DNA from: Mesorhizobium tamadayense
GTDB lineage: Bacteria; Pseudomonadota; Alphaproteobacteria; Rhizobiales; Rhizobiaceae
Reading direction: 5' to 3'
Assembly (NCBI RefSeq): GCF_003863365.1
Contig: NZ_RQXT01000018.1
Location: forward strand, 1-64,000
DNA: 64,000 nt
Shown: one piece after another, positions 52,482 to 61,745 of the stretch
Numbering within the stretch: position 1 is the stretch's first letter
Layout: each line of letters starts with the position of its first letter
Program-made: the position numbers and the translations under genes
Notes under the pieces: model-generated
Seen by the model: only the letters and a program-made list of their open reading frames with translations
The model's database searches: none
Told to the model about the DNA's origin: nothing

Positions 52482-53087
52482 ATGAAGATGACGAGGGGCA
52501 AGCTGTTGCTCTTGGCAATGGCGATGCAGCTTTCCGCGTGGGGCACGGCAAGCGCAGGACCGGTGTTCATGCACACGGGCGGCCGCACCACCCAACCGGT
52601 CGGCCATTATGAATTCTGCCAGCGTATTGCGGGCGAATGCAACGAGAGGACGCCGAAAGGGTCCCCGGTCGAGCTGACCCGCAAGCTGTGGGCGACAATC
52701 ATCAAAGTCAACAACTCGGTGAACACCAGCGTCAAGCCGCGCACCGATATGGAGATCTACGGGGTCGAGGAATACTGGGCCTATCCCGGCAACGGCTTTG
52801 GCGACTGCGAGGACTATGCGCTGGAGAAGCGCCGCGAGCTGATGGCCGCGGGTGTTCCCGCCGGCGACCTGTTGATGACGGTCGTGCGCCAGCCGAACGG
52901 CGACGGTCATGCGGTGCTGACGGTGCGCACGAGCTTCGGCGAGTTCATCCTCGACAATCTCGAGCCGAAAGTGCTCGCCTGGAACGACACGGTCTACACC
53001 TACCTCAAACGTCAATCGACCGAGAATTCGGGCGTTTGGGTAACCATCAACGACGGCCGCGAGGACGCCGTCGCCAGCGTCCGCTAG
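52482..53087 (+). CDS. Transglutaminase-like cysteine peptidase (BTLCP)
   Basis: A 201-residue exported protein. The signal peptide ends near GTASAG (about 25). The bacterial transglutaminase-like cysteine protease core has the catalytic Cys in GFGDCEDYALEKRREL (about 108), His in GDGHAVLTVRT (about 145) and Asp in FILDNLEP (about 160). Related proteins (LapG) cleave adhesins under c-di-GMP control, which would fit the neighbouring PilZ gene, but the partner LapD is not seen nearby. GGGGAG precedes the ATG. Confidence 0.9.
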   Translation: MKMTRGKLLLLAMAMQLSAWGTASAGPVFMHTGGRTTQPVGHYEFCQRIAGECNERTPKGSPVELTRKLWATIIKVNNSVNTSVKPRTDMEIYGVEEYWAYPGNGFGDCEDYALEKRRELMAAGVPAGDLLMTVVRQPNGDGHAVLTVRTSFGEFILDNLEPKVLAWNDTVYTYLKRQSTENSGVWVTINDGREDAVASVR

Positions 53088-53096
53088 GGCGCCAAT

Positions 53097-53141
53097 GCAT
53101 GTCGCCCAAAAGTGCGCAGCGGTTTTGGGGCAACGACATGC
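53097..53141. repeat. GCATGTCG palindromic repeat
   Basis: A 45-base palindrome with ends GCATGTCG / CGACATGC and core CCCAAAAGTGCGCAGCGGTT. It is related to the palindromic part of the repeats at 40426-40470 and 42902-42947. It lies 10 bases after the BTLCP stop. Confidence 0.8.
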
Positions 53142-53187
53142 ACAGAGAGATTGAGCACGTCGCATTCATGCGGCGTGTTTAGGAAAA

Positions 53188-53262
53188 GCCCGGTCGAGTC
53201 CCCACCCTCCCCGTCCCCAACGACCGGGTTTTAGGAGCCGGCCCTGTCCCCGGGCCGGCTCC
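53188..53262 (+). terminator. Two consecutive hairpins after the BTLCP gene
   Basis: CCCGGTCG / CGACCGGG (8 bp) with a C-rich loop is followed by TTTT. Directly after it, GGAGCCGGCCC / GGGCCGGCTCC (11 bp, 7-base loop, 53234-53262). The first resembles a terminator. Confidence 0.6.
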
Positions 53263-53345
53263 GCCATTTCTGGCCGCCGGCGTTACAGGCTCTTTCTGGT
53301 TGCGGCGGATGAGAGCAATATGGCCGTTCATTCGGATGGAAGGCG

Positions 53346-53894
53346 ATGCTGGAAATCCCTGACGACCGCTGTCAGCGCGCCAAGCTGTTCAAGGCTATCG
53401 ACGACGCCTTCAAGGCGGGCGACTTCGAGGGCCTTGGCCGGGCGCTCGGCGACTCGGCGCGCTGGTTCGACGAGAGGATGCCGTTCGAGCTCGGCCTCGG
53501 CCATCCGCTGGAATACGCGATCTACTGGAGCCCGGCCGCCTTCATCGCCGCCCTGCTCGAAGCCGGCTCGAACCCGAATTATCAGGACCATGCCGGTTTT
53601 CCTTCGATCATCGCTGCGCTGTCTACCGAGCGGCCGGACAGGCTGGAGATCGTCCGGATCCTGATCGAGCACGGCGCCGACCCGAACATGCGCGGCGTGA
53701 ACGACTGGACGCCTCTGCATTATGCGGTGTCGCGGCGCGACACCGAGGCGATCCGCCTGCTGCTGGCATCGGGCGCGGACCCGTCGCTCAGGACGCGCAT
53801 CGATGATTATGAGACCGCCCTCGAAGGTGCGGTCGAAGCCGGATTCGACGCGGGAGCGTCGCTACTACGCAAGGCGATGTCCCGGCGCGGTTGA
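53346..53894 (+). CDS. Ankyrin-repeat protein
   Basis: A 182-residue protein with three to four ankyrin repeats. The clearest are LEAGSNPNYQDHAGFPSIIA (about 75), LIEHGADPNMRGVNDWTPLH (about 107) and LLLASGADPSLRTRIDDYET (about 138). No enzymatic domain or signal peptide is seen, so it is a cytoplasmic protein-interaction module. GGAAGG precedes the ATG. The gene is monocistronic. Confidence 0.9.
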   Translation: MLEIPDDRCQRAKLFKAIDDAFKAGDFEGLGRALGDSARWFDERMPFELGLGHPLEYAIYWSPAAFIAALLEAGSNPNYQDHAGFPSIIAALSTERPDRLEIVRILIEHGADPNMRGVNDWTPLHYAVSRRDTEAIRLLLASGADPSLRTRIDDYETALEGAVEAGFDAGASLLRKAMSRRG

Positions 53895-53935
53895 GCCGGC
53901 GGGCAAGCCGTGGCGAGGAACGCCGGTCTTGCTTC

Positions 53936-54463
53936 TCAGGCCTCCTTCAATCCAGCCTTGAAGCGCTTGCCGTTGGCGACATAGTGCGCGGCCGAGGCAC
54001 GCAACCTCCCGATCGCCGCGTCGTCCAACACCCGTATCACCTTGGCGGGCGAGCCGACGATCAGGGAATTGTCCGGGAAGACTTTGTTTTCCGTCACCAG
54101 GGCGCCGGCGCCGACCAGCGAATTGTTGCCGATCCTCGCACCGTTGAGCACGATGGCGCCCATGCCGATCAGGCTGTTGTCACCGATCGTGCAGCCATGC
54201 AGCAGCACACGATGGCCGATCGTACAGCCTTCGCCGATCGTCAGCGGAAAGCCCGGATCGGTGTGCATGACCGTGTGTTCCTGCACGTTGGTATCGGCAC
54301 CGATCGTGATCGGCTCGCCGTCGCCGCGGATGACGACACCGAACCAGAAGCCGGCATTGCGGCCTATCCTGATATCGCCGATCAGCGTGGCGTCGGGCGC
54401 TACCCAGTTGGTTTCGGCATCCTCGAACTGAGGCGCCTTCCCGTCGATCGCATAGATCGGCAT
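53936..54463 (-). CDS. Gamma-carbonic anhydrase-family protein
   Basis: A 175-residue left-handed beta-helix protein with hexapeptide repeats (IGDIRIGRNAGFWFGVVIRG; GCTIGDNSLIGMGAIVLNGA). Candidate zinc-ligand histidines lie in QEHTVMHTDPGF (about 85) and GHRVLLHGCTIG (about 110). It is like the YrdA/CaiE group, which may hydrate CO2 or act on other substrates. It lies 18 bases after the small membrane-protein gene on the same strand. Confidence 0.92.
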   Translation of the reverse strand: MPIYAIDGKAPQFEDAETNWVAPDATLIGDIRIGRNAGFWFGVVIRGDGEPITIGADTNVQEHTVMHTDPGFPLTIGEGCTIGHRVLLHGCTIGDNSLIGMGAIVLNGARIGNNSLVGAGALVTENKVFPDNSLIVGSPAKVIRVLDDAAIGRLRASAAHYVANGKRFKAGLKEA

Positions 54464-54481
54464 TTTCGTCTCCGATTCGTC

Positions 54482-54826
54482 TCAAGCCGAGAATTCGGTA
54501 GAGCCTAGGAGACCCGTTGCCCAGGATGCAATGGCGATCAGCACGATGCCGAGCGCCAGCGCCCACGCAACGGCCGTGCAGCCGCACGAAAGCAGTGCAA
54601 TGGTGCCGATGCGCCCCTCGCGCCGTGCGGCGAGCGCATCATTGGTGAGCATGAACGGCCCGGCGCAGGCGGTCGCCGCGAGCGAGCGCACAATATGGGC
54701 AGGCGAGACATAGGGCTCGGCGAAGGCCAGCCGGCGGCCGCTGACGAGCTCCATGGCCGAGCCAGCGAGGCCGCAAGCCGTCAACCCGACCGCAAAAGCG
54801 TAGAGAGGGAGCAACATGGGATCCAT
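54482..54826 (-). CDS. Small membrane protein of unknown function (DUF6949-like)
   Basis: A 114-residue protein with about three hydrophobic segments (MLLPLYAFAVGLTACGLAGS; IVRSLAATACAGPFMLTNDA; AVAWALALGIVLIAIASWAT). It resembles an uncharacterised rhizobial family that I recall as DUF6949; this is tentative. The start MDPML at 54826 is preceded by GGTAAAG. It is probably cotranscribed with the gamma-carbonic anhydrase gene. Confidence 0.65.
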   Translation of the reverse strand: MDPMLLPLYAFAVGLTACGLAGSAMELVSGRRLAFAEPYVSPAHIVRSLAATACAGPFMLTNDALAARREGRIGTIALLSCGCTAVAWALALGIVLIAIASWATGLLGSTEFSA

Positions 54827-54914
54827 CTTTACCAACCGTTTACCATGAAACCGCACAGTCGTGCCGATGCGCTGCAAGGGTCATGCCGCGCGAAGCTGTG
54901 CCACCTGAGGACAG

Positions 54915-55655
54915 ATGAGCGGATTGGGGATCGCGATGAGAGAGGCTGCAGCCGAGGACTTCCAGGTCGTCGACTCGACCTTCATGAAGCGGGTCTTCTA
55001 TGCCTTCGCGGCGCTCGCCCTGCTTTCGGTGGCCATCAGCGTCGGCGGCAAATGGCTTGGCCGGTCGATCGCCATGGCTGGATATACGGACGACACAACC
55101 GTGCGCCAGGTCGTCATGGGCAACAACGTGATCAGCGTGCCGGCCAATTTCATCCGCTTCGACCAAGCCAGGCGCGACGGCATCGCCTCGCGCCTCGACC
55201 TCTATCTGCGCTACCCCGAGATGGACGGCTACAGCACCGCCGCGCGCGACGACTTCAACCGCGCCACCGTCAAGAAGATCATCTTCCTGTCGTTCGAACC
55301 GCGGATGATGTCGCGCGACATGAGCGGCCGTTTCGCGCCGATCTACAGCGCCCTGATCGTCAAGCCGGCCACGTCTGGCCCGGGCGGGACGACGCTCTAC
55401 GGCTTCACCGAGAAATCAGGCTATCTCAACGAGGTTATGGCGGTTGCCGAGCGGCCGGGGAAGGATCCGTTCGTCGCCCGCTGCCTCAGCGGGCCGAGCG
55501 CGGACGAATCGCTGGCGCCCTGCGAGCGCGACATCCATGTGGGCGACGATCTCAGCCTCACCTACCGTTTCCCGCGCGAGCTGCTCGGAAACTGGCAGGC
55601 GCTCGATGCCGCGATCGCCATCAAGGTGGCAGGCATCTTGAAGACGGGACATTGA
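54915..55655 (+). CDS. Membrane-anchored protein of unknown function, 246 residues
   Basis: After a short polar head there is one membrane helix (VFYAFAALALLSVAISVGGK, about 26-46). The rest, about 200 residues, is soluble and probably periplasmic, with blocks DLYLRYPEMDGYSTAARDDF, KIIFLSFEPRMMSRDMSGRF and PFVARCLSGPSADESLAPCE. Two cysteines could form a disulfide. It looks like a conserved rhizobial hypothetical. GAGGACAG precedes the ATG. Confidence 0.78.
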   Translation: MSGLGIAMREAAAEDFQVVDSTFMKRVFYAFAALALLSVAISVGGKWLGRSIAMAGYTDDTTVRQVVMGNNVISVPANFIRFDQARRDGIASRLDLYLRYPEMDGYSTAARDDFNRATVKKIIFLSFEPRMMSRDMSGRFAPIYSALIVKPATSGPGGTTLYGFTEKSGYLNEVMAVAERPGKDPFVARCLSGPSADESLAPCERDIHVGDDLSLTYRFPRELLGNWQALDAAIAIKVAGILKTGH

Positions 55656-55764
55656 GCGCGGCGCCCTTTGCACGCCGCCCTTGTCCCTTGTTGGCTCAAC
55701 GCGTCGGCACGACGGGCGCCAAGATACGGTCTGGCATCGGGTCGACAAGGCGCGCTAATGGTCA

Positions 55765-57006
55765 ATGATGATGCCAGACTATCTCGCCTTCGACCCCGCC
55801 AGCCGCCGCCTGCGACTCCACCCGCACGAGCCGGCCTTCGTGCAGAACCCGTACGCGGCCTATGCCTTCCTGCACGGCGCCTCGAACGTCTTCTTCTGGG
55901 AGGACTACGGCTTCTGGTGTTTTGGCGGCTTCGACGACGTCAATCGTCTGCTGCGGGACCGCCGCTTCGGCCGCCAGAACCCGGCCGGTATTCCCGACAG
56001 CCGCGGGATCGGCGACGACCGCTCCCATCTCACCGCCTTCGACGCGATCGAAGCCAATTCCATGCTGGAACTCGAGCCGCCGGTGCATACGAGGCTCAGG
56101 ACGCTGGTCAATCGCGCCTTCGTCTCGCGCCAGGTCGAGCGGTTGAAACCGCGCATCGAGGCTCTGGCCAATGAGCTGATCGATCGCTTCGAGCCGGGCG
56201 GCGTGGACCTGCTGCCCGCCTACGCGTCGCCCTTGCCGATCACCATCATCGCCGAGATGCTCGGCGTCCCGGTCGAGATGGGGTCGCAATTGCTCGACTG
56301 GTCGCATCAGATGGTCACTATGTACATGCATGGCCGCACGCGCGAGACCGAGGAGACGGCGAACCGCGCCGCGCGCGATTTCGCGACGTTCCTGCGCGGC
56401 TATGTCGCCGAGCGGCGCAAGAAGCCGGGCGACGATCTGCTGTCGCTGCTGATCGAGGCCCAGGACAACGGCCAGAAGCTCTCCGAGGACGAGTTGGTCT
56501 CCTCGGCGATCCTTTTGCTCAATGCCGGCCACGAAGCGACCGTGCACCAGACCGGCAATGCGGTGCGCGCGATCCTGGCGCAAGGCGGCGATCCGCGCCG
56601 CTTTTTTGCCACGCCGGAAGCGAACGCCGCAACGGTCGAGGAATGCCTGCGCTTCGACGCACCGCTGCACATGTTCCTGCGCTATGCCTATGAGGAGATC
56701 GAAGTGGCGCCAGGCATTTTGGTCAAGCCCGGCGAGATGGTCGCGCTGCTGCTCGGCATGGCCAATCACGACCCGCTGGCGTTTGCCGGACCCGCCACGT
56801 TCGATCCAGCGCGTACGGACCAGAAGAACGCCTCCTTCGGCGCCGGCATCCATTTCTGCATCGGCGCGCCGCTGGCAAGGTTGGAACTGCAGGTGTCGCT
56901 GAAGACGCTGTTCGATCGCCTGCCAAAGCTGCGCGTGGCCGAGGAGCCGCGCTTTCGCGACACCTATCATTTTCATGGGTTGGAGAGGCTTGCGGTCGCG
57001 TTTTGA
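55765..57006 (+). CDS. Cytochrome P450
   Basis: A 413-residue soluble P450. The I-helix motif is AGHEATVHQ (about 253; Ala-Thr replaces the common Thr-Thr), the K-helix ExxR is EECLRF (about 293), and the haem-binding loop FGAGIHFCIGAPLARLEL has the proximal cysteine at about 362. It is a bacterial class I enzyme needing an external ferredoxin and reductase, neither of which is adjacent. Three ATGs in a row (55765, 55768, 55771) make the first codon ambiguous. The substrate is unknown. Confidence 0.94.
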   Translation: MMMPDYLAFDPASRRLRLHPHEPAFVQNPYAAYAFLHGASNVFFWEDYGFWCFGGFDDVNRLLRDRRFGRQNPAGIPDSRGIGDDRSHLTAFDAIEANSMLELEPPVHTRLRTLVNRAFVSRQVERLKPRIEALANELIDRFEPGGVDLLPAYASPLPITIIAEMLGVPVEMGSQLLDWSHQMVTMYMHGRTRETEETANRAARDFATFLRGYVAERRKKPGDDLLSLLIEAQDNGQKLSEDELVSSAILLLNAGHEATVHQTGNAVRAILAQGGDPRRFFATPEANAATVEECLRFDAPLHMFLRYAYEEIEVAPGILVKPGEMVALLLGMANHDPLAFAGPATFDPARTDQKNASFGAGIHFCIGAPLARLELQVSLKTLFDRLPKLRVAEEPRFRDTYHFHGLERLAVAF

Positions 57007-57023
57007 GCTGAAGCCTACCCCAT

Positions 57024-57075
57024 CGTCATCCTTGGGCGTAGCGACGCGGAGCGGAGCGAAGACCCGAGGATGACG
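57024..57075. repeat. CGTCATCC palindromic repeat
   Basis: A 52-base imperfect palindrome with ends CGTCATCCTTGGGCG and CCGAGGATGACG and a GCGGAGCGGAGCG interior, located after the P450 stop. This is another common rhizobial intergenic repeat and may serve as a terminator between convergent genes. Confidence 0.75.
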
Positions 57076-57135
57076 AAATGATATGCGCCTCGACCAATCT
57101 CGAACATGCCGAGGCACGGTAGCCGGAACCCCATT

Positions 57136-57480
57136 TCAGAGCCTGATCACATATTCCTTGCGGGTCGTCTCCAGCACTTCCCAGGTGCCCTTGAAGCCCG
57201 GCCTCAGCACGAAGCTGTCGCCGGCCCTGACCGTGCGCGCCTCGCCGCCGTCCTCGGCAATCACCGACACGCCGGACAGGATGTGGCAGAACTCCCATTC
57301 GTCATAGACGATACGCCACTTGCCGGGCGTCGCTTCCCAGATGCCGGCAAAAAGACCACCGTCGCGCTCCTCGACATTCCAGGTGCGGAATTTCGGATCG
57401 CCGGAGATCACACGATCCGCGGCCGGCGCGCCGGCCTCCGGTTCCACGCTTTCGGAATTCACGGCAAGGAAAGCCGACAT
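57136..57480 (-). CDS. Cupin-domain protein
   Basis: A 114-residue single-domain cupin. The conserved barrel includes GIWEATPGKWRIVYDEWEFC (about 46), HILSGVSVIAEDGGEARTV and RAGDSFVLRPGFKGTWEV. It resembles the ethanolamine-utilisation-like (EutQ/DUF861) cupins. It starts 4 bases after metY on the same strand. The role is unknown. Confidence 0.87.
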   Translation of the reverse strand: MSAFLAVNSESVEPEAGAPAADRVISGDPKFRTWNVEERDGGLFAGIWEATPGKWRIVYDEWEFCHILSGVSVIAEDGGEARTVRAGDSFVLRPGFKGTWEVLETTRKEYVIRL

Positions 57481-57484
57481 CGGA

Positions 57485-58765
57485 TCAGACCTTGCTCAGC
57501 GCCTGTTCGAGATCGGCGACGATGTCGTTGACGTCCTCGATGCCGACCGACAACCTGACCGTGTCCGGTCCGGCGCCAGCCTTGATCTTCTGCTCGTCGG
57601 AAAGCTGGCGGTGCGTGGTCGAGGCCGGATGGATCACCAGCGACTTGGTGTCGCCGACATTGGCGAGGTGCGAAAACAGCTCCAGCGCCTCGACGAACTT
57701 TATGCCGGCCTCGTAGCCGCCCTTGAGTCCAAAGGTGAACACGGCGCCCGCGCCCTGCGGCGAATATTTTTTCTGCAGCGCGTTGTTCTTGTCGCCGGGC
57801 AGGCCGGGATAGTTCACCCAGGCGACCTTCGGATGGTTCGCCAGCCAGCCGGCGACGGTGATTGCATTGTCGCAGTGGCGCTGCATCCTGAGCGGCAGTG
57901 TTTCAAGGCCGGTAAGGATCAGGAAGGCGTTGAAGGGTGAGATCGCCGGACCGATGTCGCGCAGGCCGAGCACACGGGCGGCAATGGCGAAGGCGAAGTT
58001 GCCGAAGGTCTCGTGCAGCACGATGCCGCCATATTCGGGGCGCGGCTCCGACAGCATCGGGTATTTGCCCGATTTCGACCAGTCGAAGGTGCCGCCATCG
58101 ACGATCGCGCCGCCGATCGAATTGCCGTGGCCGCCGATGAACTTGGTCAGCGAATGCACCACGATGTCGGCGCCGTGCTCGATCGGCCGCACCAGATAGG
58201 GCGAGGCCAGCGTGTTGTCGACGATCAGCGGCAGGCCGTACTTGCGGGCGATGTCCCCGATCTTCTCGATGTCGACGAAGATGCCGCCCGGATTGGCCAG
58301 GCTTTCGATGAAGATCGCCTTGGTCCTGTCGTCGATCTGGCTCTCGAAGGTCGAGATGTCGTTGGTATCGGCCCAGCGGACCTCCCAGCCGAAGTTCTTG
58401 AAGGCGTGGCCGAACTGGTTGATCGAGCCGCCATAAAGCTTGTTGGCGGCGACGAAGTTGTCGCCCGGCTGCATCAGATTGTGGAAGACGAGCACCTGCG
58501 CGGCATGGCCCGAGGCGACGGCAAGTGCCGCGGTGCCACCCTCGAGCGCGGCAATGCGTTCCTCCAGAACCGCCTGCGTCGGGTTCATGATGCGGGTGTA
58601 GATGTTGCCGAAGGCTTTCAGCCCGAACAGCGAGGCGGCATGGTCGGCGTCGTCGAAGACATAGGAAGTGGTCTGGTAGATCGGCGTGGCGCGCGCGCCC
58701 GTCGCCGGATCCGGCTTGGCGCCGGCATGGACGGCGAGCGTGTTGAAACCGGGCGTACGGGTCAT
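57485..58765 (-). CDS. metY: O-acetylhomoserine aminocarboxypropyltransferase (sulfhydrylase)
   Basis: A 426-residue PLP enzyme making homocysteine from O-acetylhomoserine and sulfide. The N-terminus [20 protein letters not shown] is typical. [20 protein letters not shown], the PLP lysine in [17 protein letters not shown] (about 208) and [16 protein letters not shown] at the end are conserved. GGAGAGGA precedes the ATG. I looked for a SAM-II riboswitch in the leader and did not find its conserved core. The cupin gene follows in the same operon. Confidence 0.94.
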   Translation of the reverse strand: MTRTPGFNTLAVHAGAKPDPATGARATPIYQTTSYVFDDADHAASLFGLKAFGNIYTRIMNPTQAVLEERIAALEGGTAALAVASGHAAQVLVFHNLMQPGDNFVAANKLYGGSINQFGHAFKNFGWEVRWADTNDISTFESQIDDRTKAIFIESLANPGGIFVDIEKIGDIARKYGLPLIVDNTLASPYLVRPIEHGADIVVHSLTKFIGGHGNSIGGAIVDGGTFDWSKSGKYPMLSEPRPEYGGIVLHETFGNFAFAIAARVLGLRDIGPAISPFNAFLILTGLETLPLRMQRHCDNAITVAGWLANHPKVAWVNYPGLPGDKNNALQKKYSPQGAGAVFTFGLKGGYEAGIKFVEALELFSHLANVGDTKSLVIHPASTTHRQLSDEQKIKAGAGPDTVRLSVGIEDVNDIVADLEQALSKV

Positions 58766-58924
58766 CGAAATATTCCTCTCCAGATCTTTCGAAATCGCCG
58801 GGCATTCTTGGCGAAGCGCGGTCGCGAATGCAAAGAAGAAAATACCTTTCGGCTTGCGATCTGCGGCGAACGCCCGGGGAAATCCATTTCTTCCCGCAAT
58901 AATTTTGCGCGCCTGGTTGTCGGC

Positions 58925-59446
58925 CTATTTCTGCCGCACGCCAAAACTCTGGAAACCCTGACGCATCACGGGCTTCTTCGACGACAGCACGCCGGAATTG
59001 ACGCCGGTCCAGCCGATCTCGCCCGACAGCTTGCCGTATTCGATCTTCGGGCAGCGGTTCATCACCACCTTGATGCCGGCGGCCTCGGCGCGCGCGGCGG
59101 CCTCGTCATGGCGCACACCAAGCTGCATCCAGACGACCTTGGGCAGCGGATCGAGCTTCAGCACCTGGTCGACGATGCCCGGCACCGCTGCCGAACCGCG
59201 AAAAATGTCGACCATGTCGACCGCATGTGGCAGGTCGGCCAGGCTGGCATAGACCGTTTGTCCAAGGATCTGCTTGCCGGCATGACCGGGATTGATCGGC
59301 AACACCGAAAAGCCCTTGGCAAGCAGGTATTTCAGCACGAAATAGCTCGGCCGCACGTCGTTGGGCGAGGCGCCGACCATGGCGATCGTCTTCACCGAAT
59401 TGAGGATACCGGCGATGTAGGTGTTGTCGTAGGCGTCGTGATTCAT
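58925..59446 (-). CDS. CoA-binding-domain protein (YccU-like)
   Basis: A 173-residue Rossmann-fold protein of the CoA-binding family. IAMVGASPNDVRPSYFVLKY (about 20) is the nucleotide loop; VLPINPGHAGKQILGQ, VDMVDIFRGSAAVPGIVDQV and VVMNRCPKIEYG follow. The function is unknown. Its start overlaps by four bases the end of the frameshifted ATPase gene, so the two belong to one transcript. Confidence 0.92.
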   Translation of the reverse strand: MNHDAYDNTYIAGILNSVKTIAMVGASPNDVRPSYFVLKYLLAKGFSVLPINPGHAGKQILGQTVYASLADLPHAVDMVDIFRGSAAVPGIVDQVLKLDPLPKVVWMQLGVRHDEAAARAEAAGIKVVMNRCPKIEYGKLSGEIGWTGVNSGVLSSKKPVMRQGFQSFGVRQK

Positions 59447-60218
59447 GGCTCGTCCTCATACAGCGCTTCAGCGAGAAAGCCATCCGGATCGCTGCAGAAG
59501 TCGCGCATCATGCGAAAATGATCGGTGTCGTGAAAATCAATCAGATCGAGGCCGAAGCGGCTGATGCGGAAGAGGCGCGCGTTGGGGCAGGCCATCAGCA
59601 ATGGCGAATGCGTGGCCATGATCACCTGCGAGGTGCCGGAACGCTCCATGCTCTGAGCAGCTTCAACAATTCTATCTGGCGAGTCGGCGAAAGCGCGCTT
59701 TCGGGCTCATCGAGGATGTAGATGCCTTGCCGGCGGCAGCGTTCCCCGAAGAAGCGGATGAACCCTTCGCCATGCGACCATGACAGGAAATCGGGCGGTG
59801 CCGCGCCAACGTCCAGCGCGGCGCGATCGAGGTAGCGCGCGACCGAGTAGAAAGACTCGGCGCGAAAGAACCATCCCGCGGTGACCTTCGGCAGCCAGTG
59901 GCCGCGCAGCGTACCGGCAAGCGCCGCGCCGCTCTTGTCGACGGCGCCTGCGTGGTCGACAGGCATGTAGCCTTTACCGCCGCCGGCTTCGTCATAGCCG
60001 GCCAGCGCGCCGATGGCTTCCAGCAGCGTCGATTTGCCGGTGCCATTCTCGCCGACGATGATGGTGATGGCGGTCGTGAATTCGAACTCGAATTCACGGC
60101 TCTGAAAAATCGGCAGGTTCCAGGGATATTGTTCCCAGTCCGCGACCCGCGACGGCTCAAGCAGGATGCGCTTGAGGTAGGCCGCCTTCAGGCGCGTCAG
60201 TTGCTTGCGGGCAGCCAC
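59443..60218 (-). pseudogene. AAA/ABC-type ATPase gene with a frameshift
   Basis: The first part (60218 to about 59650) encodes VGENGTGKSTLLEAIGALAG (Walker A, about residue 55), the signature-like FLSWSHGEGF and the Walker B/D-loop YILDEPESALSPTRQ. The frame then ends prematurely at 59622. The rest, MERSGTSQVIMATHSPLLMA with the switch histidine, continues in another frame from 59649 to 59443. One inserted base would rejoin them at about 59650. It resembles COG3910-type predicted ATPases. Either a real pseudogene or a sequence error. Confidence 0.75.
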
Positions 60219-60263
60219 GTCGAACCTACAACGATGGAAAAGCGCGGCTGCATCCCGGGCCAG

Positions 60264-61085
60264 CTATTCGTCTGTCCATTCCGGCTTACGCTTGCCGATG
60301 AAGGCGCCGATGCCTTCCTCGGAGTCGCGCGCCAGCATGTTTTCCACCATCACGCGGCCAGTATAGGCATAGGCGTCCGCGAGCCCCATCTCGGCCTGGG
60401 CGTAGAAGGCTTCCTTGCCGGTCTTGACGACCAAAGACGATTTGGACGCAATGGTTTGCGCGTATTTGTTGACAACCTGATTCAGATATTCGCGCGGCAC
60501 AATGCGATTGACGAGGCCGAATTCCTTGGCAGTCGCCGCATCGATCGTCTCGCCGGTGAGCAGCATTTCCATCGCCTGCTTGCGCGAGACGTTGCGCGAC
60601 AGCGCCACCATCGGCGTCGAGCAGAACAGGCCGATATTGATGCCTGGCGTGCAGAAGGTCGCCTCGTGCGAGGCAATGGCAAGATCGCAGCTCGCGACCA
60701 GTTGCAGACCGGCGGCGGTCGCAAGACCGTCGACCTCGGCGATCACCGGCTTCGGGTGACGCACGATTGTCTGCATCAGCCTCGCGCAGGCGGCGAAGGT
60801 CTTCTCGAAGAAGGCGCGGCCACGGTCGGCATCGGCACGGTGTGCCGTCATTTCCTTGAGGTCGTGGCCGGCGCAGAACACTTTTCCGGACGCCGCCAGG
60901 ATGAGGACGCGCACCGACCTGTCGGCCTTCACACGATCGAACTCCGCCTGCAGCGCCGCCATTGTCGCCAGCGACAGCGCGTTGGCCGGCGGGCTGGCAA
61001 GAGTCAGCCGCAGAATACCCTTGTCCTGGCTGGCGAGAACAGGGCTGTCTGCGACGGCGGGCTTGATGGCGACAACTTCAGCCAC
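60264..61085 (-). CDS. Enoyl-CoA hydratase/isomerase-family protein
   Basis: A 273-residue crotonase-fold enzyme. The CoA-binding loop is SGKVFCAGHDLKEM (about 67); the second oxyanion-hole segment is EVDGLATAAGLQLVASCDLA (about 115). GEAIDA-type LTGETIDAATAKEFGLVNRI and the C-terminal SEEGIGAFIGKRKPEW close the protein. The start is GTG at 61085 with GAGGT before it. The exact substrate is not predictable; beta-oxidation or amino-acid catabolism is likely. Confidence 0.92.
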   Translation of the reverse strand: MAEVVAIKPAVADSPVLASQDKGILRLTLASPPANALSLATMAALQAEFDRVKADRSVRVLILAASGKVFCAGHDLKEMTAHRADADRGRAFFEKTFAACARLMQTIVRHPKPVIAEVDGLATAAGLQLVASCDLAIASHEATFCTPGINIGLFCSTPMVALSRNVSRKQAMEMLLTGETIDAATAKEFGLVNRIVPREYLNQVVNKYAQTIASKSSLVVKTGKEAFYAQAEMGLADAYAYTGRVMVENMLARDSEEGIGAFIGKRKPEWTDE

Positions 61086-61238
61086 TTTCTAAACCTCGTA
61101 ATCAGCGCTCGCGGCTTATGGAGCAACAGAACTAGCACGCTGCCGGTTGAAGAACAGCCGCGAGATGTGTTTTCTCCGTCGCACCGTTTGGTCCAGACGC
61201 TCACGCCTGGAACCTCCCGTCCATATAGGAAGTCGCGC

Positions 61239-61697
61239 ATGCCCGCCCAAAGCAATCTGATGAAGCCGACGCTCACCGCGGCGGAAGTCAACGCGCTGAT
61301 GGCGAACGTATACCCGCAGCTCAACGACCGGCTCACATCCTATGAGGCGTTGGACGTGTTTCCAGGCGGCTGCACTGTGCGGCTCAATGCCGACGAGCGG
61401 CATCTGCGGCCGGGCGGCACGGTGTCCGGTCCGTCGCTGTTCACGCTGGCCGACATCGGCGGCTACGTCTGCGTGCTCAGCCACGCCGGGCCGGACGCCC
61501 TTTCAGTAACCACCAATCTCAACATCAATTTTGTCCGCAAGGCCGAGGCCGGGCCGATTGACGGCCATTGCCGGATCCTAAAGCTCGGCAAGAGCCTGAT
61601 GGTGTTCGACATCGACATCGTCGCCGGCCCGGATGGACACACCGTGGCGCATGCGACCGGGACTTATTCGATTCCGCCGAAGCGAGCCTCGCCCTAA
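61239..61697 (+). CDS. PaaI-family hot-dog thioesterase
   Basis: A 152-residue acyl-CoA thioesterase-like protein. RLNADERHLRPGGTVSGPSL (about 55) continues into the hot-dog helix FTLADIGGYVCVLSHAGPDA; TTNLNINFVRKAEAGPI (about 93) is the conserved strand. AGGAAG precedes the ATG. It is divergent from the enoyl-CoA hydratase gene, which suggests a shared acyl-CoA context. Confidence 0.9.
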   Translation: MPAQSNLMKPTLTAAEVNALMANVYPQLNDRLTSYEALDVFPGGCTVRLNADERHLRPGGTVSGPSLFTLADIGGYVCVLSHAGPDALSVTTNLNINFVRKAEAGPIDGHCRILKLGKSLMVFDIDIVAGPDGHTVAHATGTYSIPPKRASP

Positions 61698-61700
61698 GAA

Positions 61701-61737
61701 TTGATACGGCGGCGGGATGTGTATATATATGCGCATA
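61701..61737 (+). promoter_or_regulatory. hicAB promoter and candidate operator
   Basis: TTGATA (61701-61706), a 17-base spacer and TATATA (61724-61729) form a good promoter. It overlaps TATGCGCATA (61728-61737), a perfect 10-base palindrome that is a likely HicB operator. Confidence 0.65.
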
Positions 61738-61745
61738 GGTGATAT

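Noticed and set aside
58766..58924. SAM-II-type riboswitch in the metY leader
   Set aside because: SAM-II elements are common upstream of methionine genes in alphaproteobacteria, but I could not find the conserved GATTT...TTGC...GCTAAA arrangement on the minus strand.
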